DNA of 64,000 nucleotides, taken from NCBI GenBank assembly GCA_902606505.1, contig CACLGU010000002.1, positions 1 through 64,000 of the forward strand, read 5' to 3'. Shown here piece by piece: positions 41,059 to 51,984 of the stretch. The translations under genes and the position numbers were made by a program. Each line of letters opens with the position of its first letter. The first letter of the stretch is position 1. This DNA comes from an uncultured Prochlorococcus sp. GTDB lineage: Bacteria; Cyanobacteriota; Cyanobacteriia; PCC-6307; Cyanobiaceae. Below the pieces are notes generated by a model. The model did not search any database. It was not told where the DNA came from and saw only the letters and a list, made by a program, of their open reading frames with translations.

Positions 41059-43587
41059 ATGTTTGAAAGATTTACAGAAAAAGCCATAAAAGTCATTATG
41101 CTTGCTCAAGAGGAGGCTCGAAGACTTGGTCATAATTTTGTTGGAACTGAGCAAATTCTTTTAGGTTTAATTGGAGAGGGGACCGGAGTTGCAGCGAAAG
41201 TTCTTAAATCACTTGGAGTTAATTTAAAAGATTCAAGGATAGAAGTTGAAAAAATAATAGGAAGAGGTTCAGGGTTTGTAGCTGTAGAAATACCTTTTAC
41301 ACCTAGAGCTAAAAGAGTTTTAGAATTATCTTTAGAGGAAGCTAGACAACTAGGTCACAATTATATTGGTACAGAACATTTACTATTAGGTCTAATCAGA
41401 GAAGGGGAGGGCGTTGCTGCAAGAGTCCTTGAAAATCTTAATATTGATCTTACCAAAGTAAGAACTCAAGTTATAAGAATGCTAGGTGAAACAGCCGATG
41501 TTGGCACAGGGGCTAGTACAAATAAGGGCAACTTAAAAACTGCGACTCTTGATGAATTCGGAACAAATTTAACAAAATTAGCAAGTGAATCAAAATTAGA
41601 TCCAGTCGTCGGCCGCCATTCAGAAATAGATCGTGTAGTTCAAATATTAGGTAGGAGGACAAAAAACAATCCTGTACTCATCGGCGAGCCAGGAGTAGGT
41701 AAAACAGCTATTGCAGAAGGTTTGGCTCAAAGAATACAAACGGGAGATATTCCAGACATACTTGAAGATAAAAGAGTCTTGACGCTTGATATAGGACTTT
41801 TGGTCGCAGGAACAAAATATAGAGGTGAATTTGAAGAAAGGTTAAAAAAAATAATGGAAGAAATTAAATCAGCAGGTAACGTCATACTCGTAATAGATGA
41901 AGTTCATACTTTAATTGGTGCAGGGGCTGCTGAAGGAGCTATAGACGCAGCAAATATTCTTAAGCCAGCATTAGCCAGAGGAGAATTACAATGTATTGGT
42001 GCAACAACTCTCGATGAATATAGAAAACACATTGAGAGAGATGCTGCTTTGGAAAGAAGATTTCAACCTGTAATGGTTGGCGAGCCATCTATTGAAGATA
42101 CAATCGAAATTTTAAAAGGTCTCAGAGAGCGTTACGAACAACATCATCGTCTAAAAATTACTGATGACGCACTAGCGGCAGCAGCTCATTTAGGGGATCG
42201 ATATATATCTGACAGATTCCTACCTGATAAGGCTATAGACCTCATTGACGAGGCTGGAAGTAGAGTACGTTTAATAAATTCTAAACTTCCGCCTGAAGCC
42301 AAGCAAATAGATAGGGAACTAAGACAAATTCAAAAACAAAAGGAGGAATCAGTAAGAGACCAAAATTTTGATCAAGCTGGCCAATTACGTGAAAAAGAAA
42401 TTGAATTGTCTGCAAAAATTAAAGAAGTATTGGACAATAGAAAAGAATCTACAGCCGAAGATCAACCTGACGCTGATAATAAGTCTGTAAAAACTGATTC
42501 AAAACTCCTACAAAGCCCCCTTGTTAGTGAAGAAGATGTAGCACATATAGTTGCTTCATGGACAGGGGTTCCTGTTCAGAAATTAACAGAAACTGAATCA
42601 GTCAAGCTTCTTAATATGGAGGAAACACTTCACCAAAGGCTAATTGGACAAGATGAAGCTGTAAAAGCTGTTTCTAAAGCTATAAGAAGAGCAAGAGTTG
42701 GTTTAAAAAATCCTAATAGACCCATCGCAAGTTTTATCTTTTCTGGACCTACTGGTGTTGGTAAAACTGAATTGACTAAATCATTAGCTTCATATTTCTT
42801 CGGGAGTGAAGAAGCAATGATCAGATTAGATATGTCAGAATTTATGGAAAGACATACAGTTAGTAAACTTATAGGCTCGCCTCCTGGCTATGTTGGTTTT
42901 AATGAAGGTGGTCAGCTTACTGAGGCAGTCAGAAGACGCCCCTATACTGTTGTTTTATTTGATGAAGTTGAAAAGGCGCATCCAGACGTATTTAATTTGT
43001 TATTGCAATTGCTTGAAGACGGAAGATTAACTGATTCCAAAGGTAGAACCGTAGATTTTAAAAATACATTGTTAATAATGACTTCAAATATTGGTTCTAA
43101 AGTAATCGAGAAAGGTGGTGGAGGTCTTGGATTTGAATTTTCTGGGGATTCAATTGAAGATAGCCAATATAATCGAATAAAATCTTTAGTTAATGAAGAA
43201 CTTAAACAATATTTTAGGCCTGAATTTTTAAATAGACTTGATGAAATAATTGTATTCAGACAACTAACTAAAAATGAAGTTAAAGAGATTGCAGAAATAA
43301 TGTTGCAAGAAGTTTTTGCAAGATTACAAGATAAAGGCATTAAGTTAAGTGTCACCGATTCTTTTAAAGAAAGACTTGTTGACGAAGGTTATAATCCTTC
43401 ATACGGAGCAAGACCTTTGAGAAGGGCAGTTATGCGTTTACTAGAAGATAGTCTGGCTGAAGAAGTTCTTTCTGGCAGAATAAAAGATGGAGATAAGGCT
43501 TTAGTAGATGTAGATGAAAATAAAAAAGTTACAATAAATATTTCTTCTGAAGAATCTTCTCAAGAGCTAGCAAGTGCTAACTTCTAA
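41059..43587 (+). CDS. clpC: ATP-dependent Clp protease regulatory subunit ClpC
   Basis: The 842-residue Hsp100 protein has two N-terminal Clp-N repeats (residues 1-145). A first AAA+ domain carries Walker A GEPGVGKT and [12 protein letters not shown]. The M-domain coiled coil with a UVR-like stretch ([13 protein letters not shown]) follows. A second AAA+ domain has GPTGVGKT and [16 protein letters not shown], and includes the ClpP-binding region. It unfolds substrates for ClpP and is essential in cyanobacteria. Length and domain order are those of cyanobacterial and chloroplast ClpC. Confidence 0.97.
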   Translation: MFERFTEKAIKVIMLAQEEARRLGHNFVGTEQILLGLIGEGTGVAAKVLKSLGVNLKDSRIEVEKIIGRGSGFVAVEIPFTPRAKRVLELSLEEARQLGHNYIGTEHLLLGLIREGEGVAARVLENLNIDLTKVRTQVIRMLGETADVGTGASTNKGNLKTATLDEFGTNLTKLASESKLDPVVGRHSEIDRVVQILGRRTKNNPVLIGEPGVGKTAIAEGLAQRIQTGDIPDILEDKRVLTLDIGLLVAGTKYRGEFEERLKKIMEEIKSAGNVILVIDEVHTLIGAGAAEGAIDAANILKPALARGELQCIGATTLDEYRKHIERDAALERRFQPVMVGEPSIEDTIEILKGLRERYEQHHRLKITDDALAAAAHLGDRYISDRFLPDKAIDLIDEAGSRVRLINSKLPPEAKQIDRELRQIQKQKEESVRDQNFDQAGQLREKEIELSAKIKEVLDNRKESTAEDQPDADNKSVKTDSKLLQSPLVSEEDVAHIVASWTGVPVQKLTETESVKLLNMEETLHQRLIGQDEAVKAVSKAIRRARVGLKNPNRPIASFIFSGPTGVGKTELTKSLASYFFGSEEAMIRLDMSEFMERHTVSKLIGSPPGYVGFNEGGQLTEAVRRRPYTVVLFDEVEKAHPDVFNLLLQLLEDGRLTDSKGRTVDFKNTLLIMTSNIGSKVIEKGGGGLGFEFSGDSIEDSQYNRIKSLVNEELKQYFRPEFLNRLDEIIVFRQLTKNEVKEIAEIMLQEVFARLQDKGIKLSVTDSFKERLVDEGYNPSYGARPLRRAVMRLLEDSLAEEVLSGRIKDGDKALVDVDENKKVTINISSEESSQELASANF

Positions 43588-43602
43588 TTATTCAAAGTAA
43601 AT

Positions 43603-44694
43603 ATGCAATTAATCTCTCCAGAAACTATATATAGGGGAAATTATGCTTGGGAAAAATCTTTACCTCAAATCACTAAATTAACTAAAAGTCCATTAATTTT
43701 AGGCAGGAGCATTCATACGAATAATCTGAGAAATAAAATTTTTATTGACTTAAAAAATCAGAACCTTAATGTTAATTCTGTTGATTTAAAATTTGATTGT
43801 TGTTATGAAGATATAACAAGAGTTAAGGACATAATTTTAAATAATAATCATGATTCTGTTATTGCAGCTGGAGGGGGTAAAGTTCTTGATTCAGGCAAAT
43901 ATATAGCAGATTGCCTTAATATCCCATGTATTACAGTGCCCCTAAGCGCTTCTACCTGCGCAGGTTGGACAGCTTTATCGAATATCTATACAAAAAATGG
44001 TCAATTTATAAAGGATGTTGCATTAAGATCTTGTCCGAAAATCCTAGTATATGATCATAAATTTATTCAAACAGCTCCATCAAGAACTCTAGCAAGTGGC
44101 ATAGCTGATGCTTTGGCAAAATGGTATGAATCCTCCATAACAAGTTCAAAAATAGATGACGGTCTTGTTCAACAAGCAATTCAGATATCAAGAGTTTTAA
44201 GAGATCAGCTATTAATAGATGGAGGAAAAGCATTTAAGGGTCAATTTGAAAAACCCCCATCTTGGCAAAATACTGTAGAAGCATGTGGACTTACAGCAGG
44301 ATTAGTTGGCGGTATTGGAGGAGAAAAATGTAGAACTGCAGCAGCACATGCTTTTCATAATGCAATTACTCAGATAATCACTCCTAAAAAATTCTTACAT
44401 GGTGAGATTGTTGGGGTTGGATTATTATTGCAATTAAGACTAGAAGAAATGAAAAATAATAATAAGTTAGCTGATCAATCAATTAAACAATTATTTGTAC
44501 TCATGAAAGAATTAAATTTGCCAACTACTATCGGACAACTTGGAATAAATGTTTTTGAAAATAACAATTTAGAGATAATTGCTGATTTTACCTGTCGAGA
44601 TAAATCTGAGATTCACTTTTTGCCTTTTGAAATTAATAAACGGGATATAATAGAGGTTATTTCAAATTTTGAACAACAAAAAATTAAAACATAA
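43603..44694 (+). CDS. Iron-containing alcohol dehydrogenase family, glycerol-dehydrogenase-like
   Basis: The 363-residue protein has the GldA-type NAD site AAGGGKVLDSGKYIA and PLSASTCAGWTALS. Metal-binding segments are SGIADALAKWYE, AAAHAFHNAIT and FLHGEIVGVG. The family oxidises small polyols. Natural substrate in picocyanobacteria is not known to me, so I leave the symbol blank. It lies 15 nt after clpC and 9 nt before an alpha/beta hydrolase gene. Confidence 0.83.
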   Translation: MQLISPETIYRGNYAWEKSLPQITKLTKSPLILGRSIHTNNLRNKIFIDLKNQNLNVNSVDLKFDCCYEDITRVKDIILNNNHDSVIAAGGGKVLDSGKYIADCLNIPCITVPLSASTCAGWTALSNIYTKNGQFIKDVALRSCPKILVYDHKFIQTAPSRTLASGIADALAKWYESSITSSKIDDGLVQQAIQISRVLRDQLLIDGGKAFKGQFEKPPSWQNTVEACGLTAGLVGGIGGEKCRTAAAHAFHNAITQIITPKKFLHGEIVGVGLLLQLRLEEMKNNNKLADQSIKQLFVLMKELNLPTTIGQLGINVFENNNLEIIADFTCRDKSEIHFLPFEINKRDIIEVISNFEQQKIKT

Positions 44695-44703
44695 ATATTA
44701 TTT

Positions 44704-45603
44704 TTGACTAAAAACAATTTTGAACAATTCAGTGATTTAAATGAAGAATTTTTCGAAAGTGCCAAATTGTCACTATTAGACCCTTTAGGTCTTTATTTGG
44801 CAAATGATGTTAAGTGGATAAAACTCAACCAAAACTGGAACTCCCTAAAATTCCCAGTAGTTATGGGAGGAAAAGGTCAACCTATACTTCTTCTACATGG
44901 CTTTGATAGTAGTTTTTTAGAATTCAGAAGAATATATAAATCACTAAAAAGAAATTTTCAAGTTATTGTCCCTGATATGCTGGGTTTTGGTTTTAGTCCT
45001 AGGTGCGCAACAAATGAATACAATTCCTCGAAAATAATTTCGCATTTAATTGATCTCCTTAAGACCTTAAAAATAACGAAGAATTTAAAAATTATAGGTG
45101 CCTCTATGGGAGGCTCAATAGCTTTAAAACTTGCATATGAAATTCCTGATTCTATTGATAAAATTATCCTTTTATCCCCCGCTGGATTGTTTGGAGAACC
45201 TAAGAGTATCCCTTTTCCTCTTAACCAAATTGGCGCCTCATTTCTTGGATTGCCTCAGGTCAGAAAAAGTCTTTGTAGGCAAGCATTTGCTTTTCCAGAT
45301 GAATGCGTTGGTAAGATGGAAGAGCAAATTGCTTCAATTCATTTAGGTTGTAAAGGATGGAGGAATTCACTTGCATCATTTGCAAAAAGTGGTGGGTTTG
45401 CAGGAACTCAAAAATATATTCAAAATATCCCAATTAAAACATTATGTGGAGAAAATGATCGAATTCTTGGAAAAAAAGAGCTTAAAAAAATAAGAAATAT
45501 TGAAAAATTAAATTTTGTAGGGTTACAAAATTGTGGTCATCTGCCGCATATAGACCTTCCACCATTATCTAGTAAAATTATACAAGATTATTTTTTGGGA
45601 TAA
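44704..45603 (+). CDS. Alpha/beta-hydrolase fold protein
   Basis: The 299-residue protein has the oxyanion region LLLHGFDSS, nucleophile elbow GASMGGS, acid in CGENDRI and catalytic histidine in NCGHLPH. The TTG start at 44704 is preceded by an AT-rich stretch. Such enzymes in cyanobacteria range from esterases to chlorophyll dephytylases; no subfamily mark was identified. Convergent with cdsA. Confidence 0.85.
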   Translation: MTKNNFEQFSDLNEEFFESAKLSLLDPLGLYLANDVKWIKLNQNWNSLKFPVVMGGKGQPILLLHGFDSSFLEFRRIYKSLKRNFQVIVPDMLGFGFSPRCATNEYNSSKIISHLIDLLKTLKITKNLKIIGASMGGSIALKLAYEIPDSIDKIILLSPAGLFGEPKSIPFPLNQIGASFLGLPQVRKSLCRQAFAFPDECVGKMEEQIASIHLGCKGWRNSLASFAKSGGFAGTQKYIQNIPIKTLCGENDRILGKKELKKIRNIEKLNFVGLQNCGHLPHIDLPPLSSKIIQDYFLG

Positions 45604-45615
45604 AATTTTTCTTAA

Positions 45616-46473
45616 TTAATTTAGATACTTGAAAATTATAAAAATATAATACAAAACAGATGGAGTAAAGATGTAACTGTCAATTCTGTCAAGAATCCCT
45701 CCATGTCCCGGTAAAAAAGTTCCGGAATCTTTTATTTTTGCATCTCTCTTCATCATAGATTCAATTAAATCTCCAACTAATGCCATAAGAGAAATTGAAA
45801 TTCCATAAATTATTCCAACAATTAATGGATTTTCCCAATTCATTAAAAATGCGAAAAATATTGCTAGTAAAATTGAACAGGATATTCCTCCAATTAAACC
45901 TTCTATAGTTTTGCTAGGAGATATTGGAGATAGAGATGTTTTGCCAAACGACTTCCCAATGAAATAAGAACCAATATCACTAGCTACAATTAAAAAACAA
46001 GAAGTTAAAGTTAAATGAAGACCTGTAGTATTTGATAAATTCTCAAACGATATAAAACCCTGATTTGAATTTATTATCACTGAATCTAATCCCCTCAACT
46101 TAATCCAGTAACTAGGTAAAAAACCTAAATAGAATAATCCAAAAATAGATGCTGCAATATCCGAAATTGTCCCAGGTTTTGGTTGCAAAAGTAACCAAGT
46201 GCATATCCCCACTGAACAGATTGGCAAAATTGAATTAGAAATTTCTCCTTCAAGCACACCAATGGTCTCAAGATAAGTAGAAACTATAATAATAAAGGAT
46301 GAAAATAATGTGGTTTTTGTAGCTGGTCTTATTCCTTTAAATTCTGCCATTCTAAAAAATTCTAATAATGCTAAATATGTAAGCAACGCAGTTGCTAATG
46401 TAAAAAACCATCCCCCCAACAAAACAACAATTAAACCAAAAATTCCTATAAGTAATCCGCTTTTTAATCTCAT
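45616..46473 (-). CDS. cdsA: Phosphatidate cytidylyltransferase
   Basis: The 285-residue polytopic membrane protein makes CDP-diacylglycerol for phospholipid synthesis. The CTP-transferase signature lies near the C-terminus: SPSKTIEGLIGG, then GDLIESMMKRDAKIKDSG, then PGHGGILDRIDS. About seven hydrophobic segments precede and surround it. It starts 9 nt after the stop of the PLP decarboxylase on the same strand. Confidence 0.94.
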   Translation of the reverse strand: MRLKSGLLIGIFGLIVVLLGGWFFTLATALLTYLALLEFFRMAEFKGIRPATKTTLFSSFIIIVSTYLETIGVLEGEISNSILPICSVGICTWLLLQPKPGTISDIAASIFGLFYLGFLPSYWIKLRGLDSVIINSNQGFISFENLSNTTGLHLTLTSCFLIVASDIGSYFIGKSFGKTSLSPISPSKTIEGLIGGISCSILLAIFFAFLMNWENPLIVGIIYGISISLMALVGDLIESMMKRDAKIKDSGTFLPGHGGILDRIDSYIFTPSVLYYIFIIFKYLN

Positions 46474-46482
46474 ATGAAATTG

Positions 46483-47880
46483 CTATGTTTCTAAGACCTT
46501 TATATTAAAATTTACCAGATCTTTGTTACATAAACTTTGATTATTTATCCAATTAAATCTGTGCAGGTCTACTTTTTCGCCAGGAACTAGTAGAGGTATC
46601 CCAGGAGGATAGGGGCAAATAATATCTCCAGATATTTTATTTAATGATTGTGAAAAAGGAATACATCGAGTCTTACTTCTCCAAGCAATTCCAATTTCGA
46701 TTTCGGGAGCTTGAACTAATTTAAAGGGCGATTTGAGCACTTCTAAACTTTTTGATTTTTTGGAATTTAATAGTAACTTTTTCCATAACTTTTCAAATAA
46801 ATTAAGAAAATCTTTTTGATTTCCAAATCCTAAGCAAAAAGTGAGAGTCATCATTTCTGGCAATTCAGCGATAAGGCCATTTCTATAAAAAAATTTATCA
46901 GCAGTAAAACCATCAATTCCAACCTTAGAGGTATTTACAACAATTTTTAAGGGGTCTTGAGTTTCTATGAGAGGAATATTTTTTTGAATTAATTTTTTGT
47001 AAATACTTTTTGCCTCTAAAATTCTTTTTTGATATTTTGATAAACTTTTTTTATTAAGCCAGTCCCTAATAGACTCTTCACAAGAAGAAAGTAATAAGGA
47101 ACTTGGACTAGTAGTTTGCAACAAATTAATACTTTTGATCAAATTACCTTCATTTATTAGATTCCCTTTGTACCAAAGTACCGCCGTTTGAGTTAATCCA
47201 TTGAGCGACTTATGCAATGAATTAACCACTAAATCAGCGTTTGATGATAAGGCCGGTTTTGGCAAATTAAGGTTTTCACAAAAAAGGAAATATGAACCAT
47301 GGGCTTCATCAACTAAAACAGGTAAATTTTTTTGATGAAAACAATCTATTAAAGGTTCTAAATCTCCGGAATAACCATGATAAGAGGGATTTACAAGAAT
47401 CACACCTGCAATTTTATTCTCATCAAAATTTAATTTATCAAATACATTTTTCAACCAAATTTTTGTAATTGGTTTGTAATGCCCGGTTATGGACGAAAAT
47501 TCTAGGTCAAAAAATATTGGATTTATATTCTGCATCGCACAGATTTTTATAACACTTATGTGAACATTTCTAGGCATCAGTATATTTTCGCCAGGATTTG
47601 CCATTGCAATTACTGCTGATTGTATTAATCCGGAAGCTCCATTAACTCCAAAAAAACATCCTTTAGCCCCAAATTTATTAGAGAATTCTCTTTGAGATTT
47701 AGCAATTAATCCGCTTTGGGACAGTGGTGATCCTATTTCTGGCAGTTCGGGCAAGTCCCAATACCCAGGCGGATTTTTTAATAACTTCACTAATTTCTTT
47801 GGTAAAGCTGCCCCTCTGTTATGAGCTGGAAAGAATAAAGACTTTAAAAACTTTTTAGTTAGAAAAGATGAAATGCTCAT
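46483..47880 (-). CDS. Orn/Lys/Arg decarboxylase family, PLP-dependent
   Basis: The 465-residue protein has VNPSYHGYSGDLEPLID, the aspartate in VDEAHGSYF and the PLP lysine in NSLHKSLNGLTQTAV. These are hallmarks of the major domain of fold-type I basic amino-acid decarboxylases. The C-terminal PPGIPLLVPGE is also typical. It is shorter than E. coli inducible decarboxylases, as in other cyanobacterial and Gram-positive relatives. Whether it acts on lysine, ornithine or arginine cannot be decided. Confidence 0.87.
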   Translation of the reverse strand: MSISSFLTKKFLKSLFFPAHNRGAALPKKLVKLLKNPPGYWDLPELPEIGSPLSQSGLIAKSQREFSNKFGAKGCFFGVNGASGLIQSAVIAMANPGENILMPRNVHISVIKICAMQNINPIFFDLEFSSITGHYKPITKIWLKNVFDKLNFDENKIAGVILVNPSYHGYSGDLEPLIDCFHQKNLPVLVDEAHGSYFLFCENLNLPKPALSSNADLVVNSLHKSLNGLTQTAVLWYKGNLINEGNLIKSINLLQTTSPSSLLLSSCEESIRDWLNKKSLSKYQKRILEAKSIYKKLIQKNIPLIETQDPLKIVVNTSKVGIDGFTADKFFYRNGLIAELPEMMTLTFCLGFGNQKDFLNLFEKLWKKLLLNSKKSKSLEVLKSPFKLVQAPEIEIGIAWRSKTRCIPFSQSLNKISGDIICPYPPGIPLLVPGEKVDLHRFNWINNQSLCNKDLVNFNIKVLET

Positions 47881-47944
47881 AAAGTATTATCTACATATAT
47901 AGAATGAATAAAGTGGTAATCTTTTTTAATATTATTTAACTTTA

Positions 47945-49600
47945 ATGAAAAAATCTTATTCGAGATATTCAGCAAAAGATGATTTAATTTGGTTGATTTT
48001 GAGACCATGGATTTTTATACCAAGAGTTTTATATATCCTTTTAACTTTTATTTTTCTTTTTTTGAGAATACTTTTTCAAGGTAACAGTAAAAATAAAAAT
48101 GTACAAAAAAATCTCTCGAAATATCTTTTTGATGTAATAACAGATTTAGGCCCTTGCTTTATCAAATTAGGTCAAGCACTCTCAACCAGGCCAGATCTTG
48201 TTAGACAAGATTGGCTAACAGAACTTACAAACTTACAAGATAATCTCCCAGCATTTGATCACAAAATTGCTTTAAAAATCATTGAAGAGGAACTTGGATC
48301 ACCTGCTAATGAATTATTTGAAGAGTTTCCAAATAGTCCTATTGCTTCAGCAAGTTTAGGTCAAGTTTATAAAGCAAAAATAAAAAATTCTTATTTAGCT
48401 GTGAAAGTACAGCGGCCAAATTTATTTTTTCTCATAAGAAGGGATATTGTAATTTTAAGGTTTTTAGGAACTTTTTTGTCCCCTCTCTTACCATTAAATA
48501 TAGGTGTTGGAATTGGGGAAATAATAGATGAGTTTGGTAAGGCACTTTTTAATGAAATTGACTATCAAAAGGAAGCCGAAAATGCTTTGAAATTTGCAAA
48601 TTTATTCAAAGAAAACCCAAATATTTTTATTCCTAAATTAGAAAAACAGTTTTCATCTAAAAGGATTATCACAACTTCTTGGATTGATGGAGTTAAGTTA
48701 AGAGATCGAGCTTTATTAGAGGAAAATAAGTTAATACCTGCATCTTTTATAAAAACATGTGTCATCAGTGGACTGCAGCAATTATTTGAATTTGGATATT
48801 TTCATGCAGACCCACATCCAGGAAATATGTTTGCTCTCAAAGGAGGAAATACTGATTGTGGGAATTTAGCTTATGTTGATTTCGGAATGATGGATACTAT
48901 TACAAATTCAGATAGACTTACTCTTATTAAGGCTATTGTTCACATAATAAATGAAGAGTATTATCTTCTGGCAGAAGATTTCCAGAAATTAGGTTTTTTA
49001 ACCAAAGAACAAGATCTTCAAAAACTAGTTGAACCTTTAAAAGAAGTTCTTGGAGGATCTCTAAGCGCTGAGGTAGGTAACTTTAATCTTAAAAATGTTA
49101 CTGATAAGTTTTCAAAACTAATGTATTCTTATCCTTTCAGAGTTCCTAGTAGGTTTGCCTTAATAATAAGAGCAGTGGTTAGTCAAGAAGGTTTAGCACT
49201 AAGACTAGACCCTGAATTCAAAATTTTAAAAATTGCTTATCCATATATTGCTAAAAAATTACTTACCGATAATTCTGAAGAGATTTTAGAAATCCTTTTA
49301 GAAGTCGTTTTTGATAAAAAAGGTCAAATTCAAATTGAAAAAGTTGAGAGTTTGCTAAATATTTTATTTAAAGATTCTGAAAATATTAATTCAGATCTCA
49401 TACCAGTTGCTAACGCAGGATTGAAATTATTTGTCAGTAAAAAAGGATCCGAAGTTAGAAAGAATCTTCTTTTAAGTCTCATAAAAGATGAAAAATTAGA
49501 ATTTACTGATGTGAAAAAACTCTTATCTTTAATTAGAGATACTTTTAGCCCTCTGAATATTGCAAAAAGTGCAGTGCAAAATATTATTTCTACAGTTTAG
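47945..49600 (+). CDS. ABC1/UbiB-family atypical kinase
   Basis: The 551-residue protein has the ABC1 signature: KLGQALSTRPDL, the A-rich loop PIASASLGQVYKAKI, VKVQRPN with the lysine, NEIDYQKEAENA, HADPHPGN and YVDFGMMD. Two hydrophobic stretches near the N-terminus (about 18-45) suggest membrane contact. Family members act in quinone and prenyl-lipid metabolism and photosynthetic membrane maintenance. Divergent from the decarboxylase gene. Confidence 0.92.
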   Translation: MKKSYSRYSAKDDLIWLILRPWIFIPRVLYILLTFIFLFLRILFQGNSKNKNVQKNLSKYLFDVITDLGPCFIKLGQALSTRPDLVRQDWLTELTNLQDNLPAFDHKIALKIIEEELGSPANELFEEFPNSPIASASLGQVYKAKIKNSYLAVKVQRPNLFFLIRRDIVILRFLGTFLSPLLPLNIGVGIGEIIDEFGKALFNEIDYQKEAENALKFANLFKENPNIFIPKLEKQFSSKRIITTSWIDGVKLRDRALLEENKLIPASFIKTCVISGLQQLFEFGYFHADPHPGNMFALKGGNTDCGNLAYVDFGMMDTITNSDRLTLIKAIVHIINEEYYLLAEDFQKLGFLTKEQDLQKLVEPLKEVLGGSLSAEVGNFNLKNVTDKFSKLMYSYPFRVPSRFALIIRAVVSQEGLALRLDPEFKILKIAYPYIAKKLLTDNSEEILEILLEVVFDKKGQIQIEKVESLLNILFKDSENINSDLIPVANAGLKLFVSKKGSEVRKNLLLSLIKDEKLEFTDVKKLLSLIRDTFSPLNIAKSAVQNIISTV

Positions 49601-49709
49601 TTTTTATATTGATATCTAATTAACTTACTTATGATTTTAATTTCATTAGAATTGGATGTAACGTTTTAAAAATGAGAAGTAAAAGGATTATTTATTTTTG
49701 GAAGATTAA

Positions 49710-50204
49710 ATGAATATTTTGAAAAATCTTTTTTTATTTAACAAAAAAGCTGAAAAAAATAAAGACTCTGGTACTGGATTGGTTGACCAATATATAGAAA
49801 TTGCAAAGTTAGTAAAAGAAGCAAGAATACAAAAAAACCTTTCAATTAAAGAATTGTCATACATTTCAAAGATTCCTGAACGAATAATAAACTCTATTGA
49901 AAATAATAATAAAAATATTAGGCCTGAGTATCCTTTTTTAAGATCCATATTAATTAAATTAGAGGAATGCTTAGTATTAAAAAAAAATACATTATTAAAG
50001 TTAGCAGTTAAAGAAAGAAAAATTTTAAAGAAAGAGGGAAAGGATTTTCTGTTCAGGAAATTCGATCTTATCAATACATGGCAAGGGAGTCTTTTATACG
50101 TTTTTATATTAGTTCTAACTATATTTATATTAAAGAGATACTTTAATACTAATGTAAATCTTATAGAGATTCAAAATATTGAAAATCAAATGATTGATAA
50201 ATAA
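49710..50204 (+). CDS. RodZ-like membrane protein with N-terminal helix-turn-helix
   Basis: The 164-residue protein has a Cro/C1-type helix-turn-helix at about 25-95 (LVKEARIQKNLSIKELSYISKIPERIINSIE). One transmembrane helix lies at about 127-144 and a short C-terminal tail follows. This matches the RodZ layout (cytoplasmic HTH binding MreB, single helix), but the usual periplasmic domain is almost absent. A direct role in cell shape is therefore inference. Convergent with malQ. Confidence 0.65.
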   Translation: MNILKNLFLFNKKAEKNKDSGTGLVDQYIEIAKLVKEARIQKNLSIKELSYISKIPERIINSIENNNKNIRPEYPFLRSILIKLEECLVLKKNTLLKLAVKERKILKKEGKDFLFRKFDLINTWQGSLLYVFILVLTIFILKRYFNTNVNLIEIQNIENQMIDK

Positions 50205-50217
50205 TTTTTAATAAATT

Positions 50218-51738
50218 CTACTTCAGAGTTCTCCCAAAATTATTTCCTAGCTCACTAAACTTCCTTATATTATCTTCTATTTCTTCTAAAGGTCGATTTA
50301 ACTTCCATTTCCAGTTATTTTTTGTGGTACCAGGTTTGTTAAATCTACTTGAATCGTCTAGAGATAATAGATCTTGTAATGGCGCGATAAAGAGAATAGC
50401 ATTTGTTTCCATGCCAATTTCTATTAAATCCCAAGAGGGATTTTCTGAAAATTTATACTCTTCTTTTATTCTTTTTTTTGATTCATAATCTAAATCTTCC
50501 CACCATGAAACTGAAGTAGAGTTGTCGTGAGTACCTGTATAAACAACCCAACTTTCTCCTTCAATATTCTTAGGTAAATAAGGATTATCTTGATTGCCAT
50601 CAAAAGCGAATTGCAATATTTTCATGCCAGGCAGTTCGAAATTTTTCCTTAATTTCTCTACATCTGGGGTTATTACTCCCAGATCCTCCGCAATAATTGG
50701 TAGATACTTACCCCCTAGATCCTTTTTTACTTTATTTAATAGTGTTTTACCTGGAGAATTTATCCATTTCCCAATAATTGCCGTTTTAGAACTGCCATTA
50801 ACTCTCCAGTAACCCGCTAAACCCCTGAAATGATCAAATCTCAATATGTCCACAAGTTCAAATTGTCTTTGAAATCTTTTTCTCCACCAATTGAAATTAG
50901 TCCTTTTATGCTTTGACCAAAAGTAAGTTGGGGTACCCCATAATTGTCCTGTTGATGAAAAATAATCAGGTGGAACACCACTTTGAAAGATTAAATCTCC
51001 ATTTTTAAAAATTGAAAATAATGATTTATTACTCCATACGTCAGCGCTATCTCTTGAAACATAAAAAGGCAAATCACCTATTAGCTTAATATTTCTTGAT
51101 TTTGCAAAGTTTTTAATGACACTCCATTGCTCATCAAGATGCCATTGTATTAATTTTTTAATAAGTATCTCTTCACTTTTTTTCTTAATCCACGATTTTA
51201 AGAACTTGTTATTTTTTATTTTAAATTCTTGAGGCCATTCCCACCAAGGCAACATATTAAATTCCTCTCTGATAACAACAAATGTTGCATAATCTTCAAC
51301 CCAAGAATGCCTATTGACCCATTTGTTGAAATTAATTTTTCTTTCTTCAGATTGTGAACTCCAACCTTGCAAAAGGAGGAGACCTAATTTTTTTGTTAAG
51401 TCATCCGCAAAATCAAAATCAAAATGATCTTTATTCTGATTTGTTGGACCTAAAGTTTCTTTATTTGAAATGAAAATAAAACCTTTTTCGATTAAATCAT
51501 CTATATCCAAAAACCATGGGTTTAGTGCAAAACTAGATGGGGAACTATATGGAGAACCTGTAGAGTCAGTAGGTGTAAGAGGTAAAAATTGCCAGAATTC
51601 AATTCCATGCTTATGAAGTTTTTTTATCCACTCTTTAGCTCCTCTCCCAAAAGTTCCACATACTCTTCCACCCGGAATACATGTTGGATGCATAAGTACA
51701 CCTAATGATTTTCTTGCAATAATTGACTCAATAGGCAT
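50218..51738 (-). CDS. malQ: 4-alpha-glucanotransferase
   Basis: The 506-residue GH77 enzyme (disproportionating enzyme) remodels malto-oligosaccharides in glycogen turnover. The catalytic region has DILRFDHFRGLAGYW, IIAEDLGVITP and YTGTHDNST. N-terminal LMHPTCIPGG...GTFGRGAKEWI and FWQFLPLTPTDSTGSPY are typical. Monocistronic on the minus strand; a 246-bp AT-rich gap to prs follows upstream. Confidence 0.95.
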   Translation of the reverse strand: MPIESIIARKSLGVLMHPTCIPGGRVCGTFGRGAKEWIKKLHKHGIEFWQFLPLTPTDSTGSPYSSPSSFALNPWFLDIDDLIEKGFIFISNKETLGPTNQNKDHFDFDFADDLTKKLGLLLLQGWSSQSEERKINFNKWVNRHSWVEDYATFVVIREEFNMLPWWEWPQEFKIKNNKFLKSWIKKKSEEILIKKLIQWHLDEQWSVIKNFAKSRNIKLIGDLPFYVSRDSADVWSNKSLFSIFKNGDLIFQSGVPPDYFSSTGQLWGTPTYFWSKHKRTNFNWWRKRFQRQFELVDILRFDHFRGLAGYWRVNGSSKTAIIGKWINSPGKTLLNKVKKDLGGKYLPIIAEDLGVITPDVEKLRKNFELPGMKILQFAFDGNQDNPYLPKNIEGESWVVYTGTHDNSTSVSWWEDLDYESKKRIKEEYKFSENPSWDLIEIGMETNAILFIAPLQDLLSLDDSSRFNKPGTTKNNWKWKLNRPLEEIEDNIRKFSELGNNFGRTLK

Positions 51739-51984
51739 GTTTTTAATATATTTTGATTCTTTAAACTTAAAGTGTTTTTAATTCTCTAAATTCAACCTTA
51801 TACAAATTTTTTTTAATTGACAAATATCATTCCTGGTTTTTAAGTCTGGATAAATATAAATTTTAATTTTTAATCAACAATTTATTGCTTTATTTACGTG
51901 ACTTTTGAAAAAATCTAGTCATTATCTTTTGCGAAATTCATATAAACGACTACGATAAGAATATAGTTTTATGGTGCAAATTTC

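Noticed and set aside
49672-49713. 13-codon leader peptide overlapping the start of the RodZ-like gene (ATGA)
   Set aside because: Too short, with no ribosome site. In AT-rich DNA such overlaps occur by chance.
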